Assembly: GCA_027083045.1 (NCBI GenBank)
Contig: JALWQP010000055.1
Coordinates: 335 to 6,634, forward strand
Direction: 5' to 3'
Length of the DNA stretch: 6,300 bases
Source: Desulfurococcales archaeon
GTDB lineage: Archaea; Thermoproteota; Thermoprotei_A; Sulfolobales; Desulfurococcaceae
In this document: one piece after another, positions 5,333-6,300 of the stretch
Position numbering within the stretch: position 1 is the stretch's first letter
How the letters are laid out: every line of letters starts with the position of its first letter
The notes under the pieces: model-generated
Told to the model about the DNA's origin: nothing
Seen by the model: only the letters and a program-made list of their open reading frames with translations
Database searches by the model: none
Translations under genes and position numbers: made by a program

Positions 5333-6300
5333 CCATATGATCTAGTTTCTCGGACACCTTAAAGCATGAGCTCCTTAGTTCTCTTCTCTTCTCTACAGGG
5401 TTGCCATCGAATGTGAACACCCAGAAACCCGTCTCGATCCCGGCCCTGTATTTTAGCTTATCACGATCCCTGTATGGCTGATAAAATTCTATATGGAAGT
5501 GATAGTATTTGTACTCATCATTGTCGCAAGGACTATTATGCATAGCCATAATATACGGCATATCCCTGTCGAATAGTCCATTATATATCGCCGTCGTCAT
5601 CCTGAGGATGTCCGAGAGACTCCTCAATTCTCCCTCGGTGAGCCGGTCTATCGCTTCCACATGCCTCTTTGGATAAATATGTAGCTCATAAGGCCACATA
5701 GCATAGTATGGATGGATCAGTATGAAATCTCTATTCTCATAAATTATCCTATTATCCCCTCTACGCTCTCGCTCCAACTCTATAATATGGCAAAGCAAAC
5801 ATTCATTTCTCTCCCTATAGAACCTCCTAAAGTTGTCTAACTCCACGATTATTCTAGGCGGTATAAATGGAAGACCATAGATTTGACTATGAGGATGTAC
5901 TAGGCTGACACCGATCTCCTTCCCCTTATTCCTAAATATAGCCACGTATTTAATGAAGTCTATCTTTGATAGCCTCATGTATTCGTCGCGGTATTTCTTC
6001 ACAACCTTCAGCATATGCTCCATGCTGAGGTCATGAAGATCGCCTGTATGCTTAGGAGTCTCAACGAGGACTTCGCAATAGCCACGGGCTGCCATAGATG
6101 TATATATGTCTTCGACGGGTTTTGGCGGCTCTTGAGCACTAGGTTTCAGGGCAGGATACTTGTTTGGGAGAACTATGACGTCCCATTCTCCGAGGCTTCT
6201 TGTCTCAGGAGAACCTGGACAAAATGGGCATGTCTTTGCCTCACTAGGCTTCTCGGTGGGACGCCAAGGACGCGCTCCTCGGTGTCCAGCTACAATAATC
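5316..6300 (-). CDS. galT: Galactose-1-phosphate uridylyltransferase, 5'-truncated by the window edge
   Basis: Predicted to swap UMP between UDP-glucose and galactose-1-phosphate through a uridylyl-histidine intermediate. The frame is open to base 6299, giving 327 visible residues; probably only some 10-25 are missing. The ATG at 6093-6095 is not the start, because the 68 codons upstream of it carry typical N-terminal sequence: IVAGHRGARPWRP (2-14) and the zinc-binding CPFC (24-27). Further landmarks are H84 in ETPKHTGDL, probably another metal ligand, the active-site HPHSQ (135-139; H137 the likely uridylylated histidine), ECLLC (166-170), WPYELHIYPKRH (202-213), HFHIEFYQP (267-275) and ETGFWVFTFDGNPVEKRRELR near the C-terminus (starting at 289). 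The usual HPHGQ glycine is a serine, which is common in the family. The stop lies inside the start of galK, so the two genes form an overlapping pair. The promoter is outside the window. Confidence 0.92.
   Translation of the reverse strand, partial: IIVAGHRGARPWRPTEKPSEAKTCPFCPGSPETRSLGEWDVIVLPNKYPALKPSAQEPPKPVEDIYTSMAARGYCEVLVETPKHTGDLHDLSMEHMLKVVKKYRDEYMRLSKIDFIKYVAIFRNKGKEIGVSLVHPHSQIYGLPFIPPRIIVELDNFRRFYRERNECLLCHIIELERERRGDNRIIYENRDFILIHPYYAMWPYELHIYPKRHVEAIDRLTEGELRSLSDILRMTTAIYNGLFDRDMPYIMAMHNSPCDNDEYKYYHFHIEFYQPYRDRDKLKYRAGIETGFWVFTFDGNPVEKRRELRSSCFKVSEKLDHMGECIE
5329..5333 (-). promoter_or_regulatory. Possible Shine-Dalgarno GGTGA favouring a TTG start for galK
   Basis: On the minus strand GGTGA is followed by five bases and then TTG (5323-5321), in frame with galK. 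It overlaps the GTG at 5332-5330, so it cannot serve that upstream start. The site lies within the last codons of galT, as expected for coupled translation. Confidence 0.45.

Noticed and set aside
6093..6095. ATG as the start of galT
   Set aside because: The 68 codons upstream are in frame and hold the zinc-binding CPFC motif and the ARPWRP segment of GalT.

Overview
The window looks like part of a hyperthermophilic archaeal chromosome, most probably a crenarchaeon (Thermoproteota) of the Desulfurococcales type. The reasons are the protein families present, the heavy use of AGG/AGA for arginine and ATA for isoleucine, Shine-Dalgarno sites of the GGTG/GGTGA kind, three genes that appear to start with TTG or GTG, and an archaeal PAPS-reductase-type relic fused to ferredoxin motifs. 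The exact genus cannot be told from the sequence.

Layout: (1) 1-1255, plus strand: a type I glutamine synthetase whose 5' end lies outside the window; the reading frame is open to base 2 and already holds the FDASS substrate motif there. (2) 1303-about 2134, minus strand: a broken gene for a PAPS-reductase-family protein with two C-terminal 4Fe-4S motifs. It carries three in-frame stops and one frameshift and lacks its N-terminal half. (3) 2144-2893, minus strand: a soluble family 2 glycosyltransferase resembling dolichol-phosphate mannosyltransferase (Dpm1). (4) 2894-3097: a divergent intergenic region, rich in inverted repeats, that probably carries both promoters. (5) 3098-4066, plus strand: an NAD-dependent sugar-nucleotide epimerase, probably GalE. 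(6) 4058-5332, minus strand: a galactokinase-like GHMP kinase, overlapping the galE 3' end by 9 bases. (7) 5316-6300, minus strand: galactose-1-phosphate uridylyltransferase (GalT), running off the window; it lies upstream of galK and overlaps it.

Together GalK, GalT and GalE form a Leloir pathway: galactose to galactose-1-phosphate, exchange with UDP-glucose, and epimerisation of UDP-galactose to UDP-glucose. galT-galK is a translationally coupled pair and galE is transcribed towards it. The same sugar nucleotides could feed glycan assembly, where the Dpm1-like enzyme may act, but that link rests only on position.

I see no tRNA, rRNA, CRISPR array, insertion sequence or clear novel multi-gene system. 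The points most worth checking are the altered sugar-binding signature in the galactokinase-like protein, the decayed PAPS-reductase gene, and the dyad symmetry and repeated TTATCCA words in front of galE.
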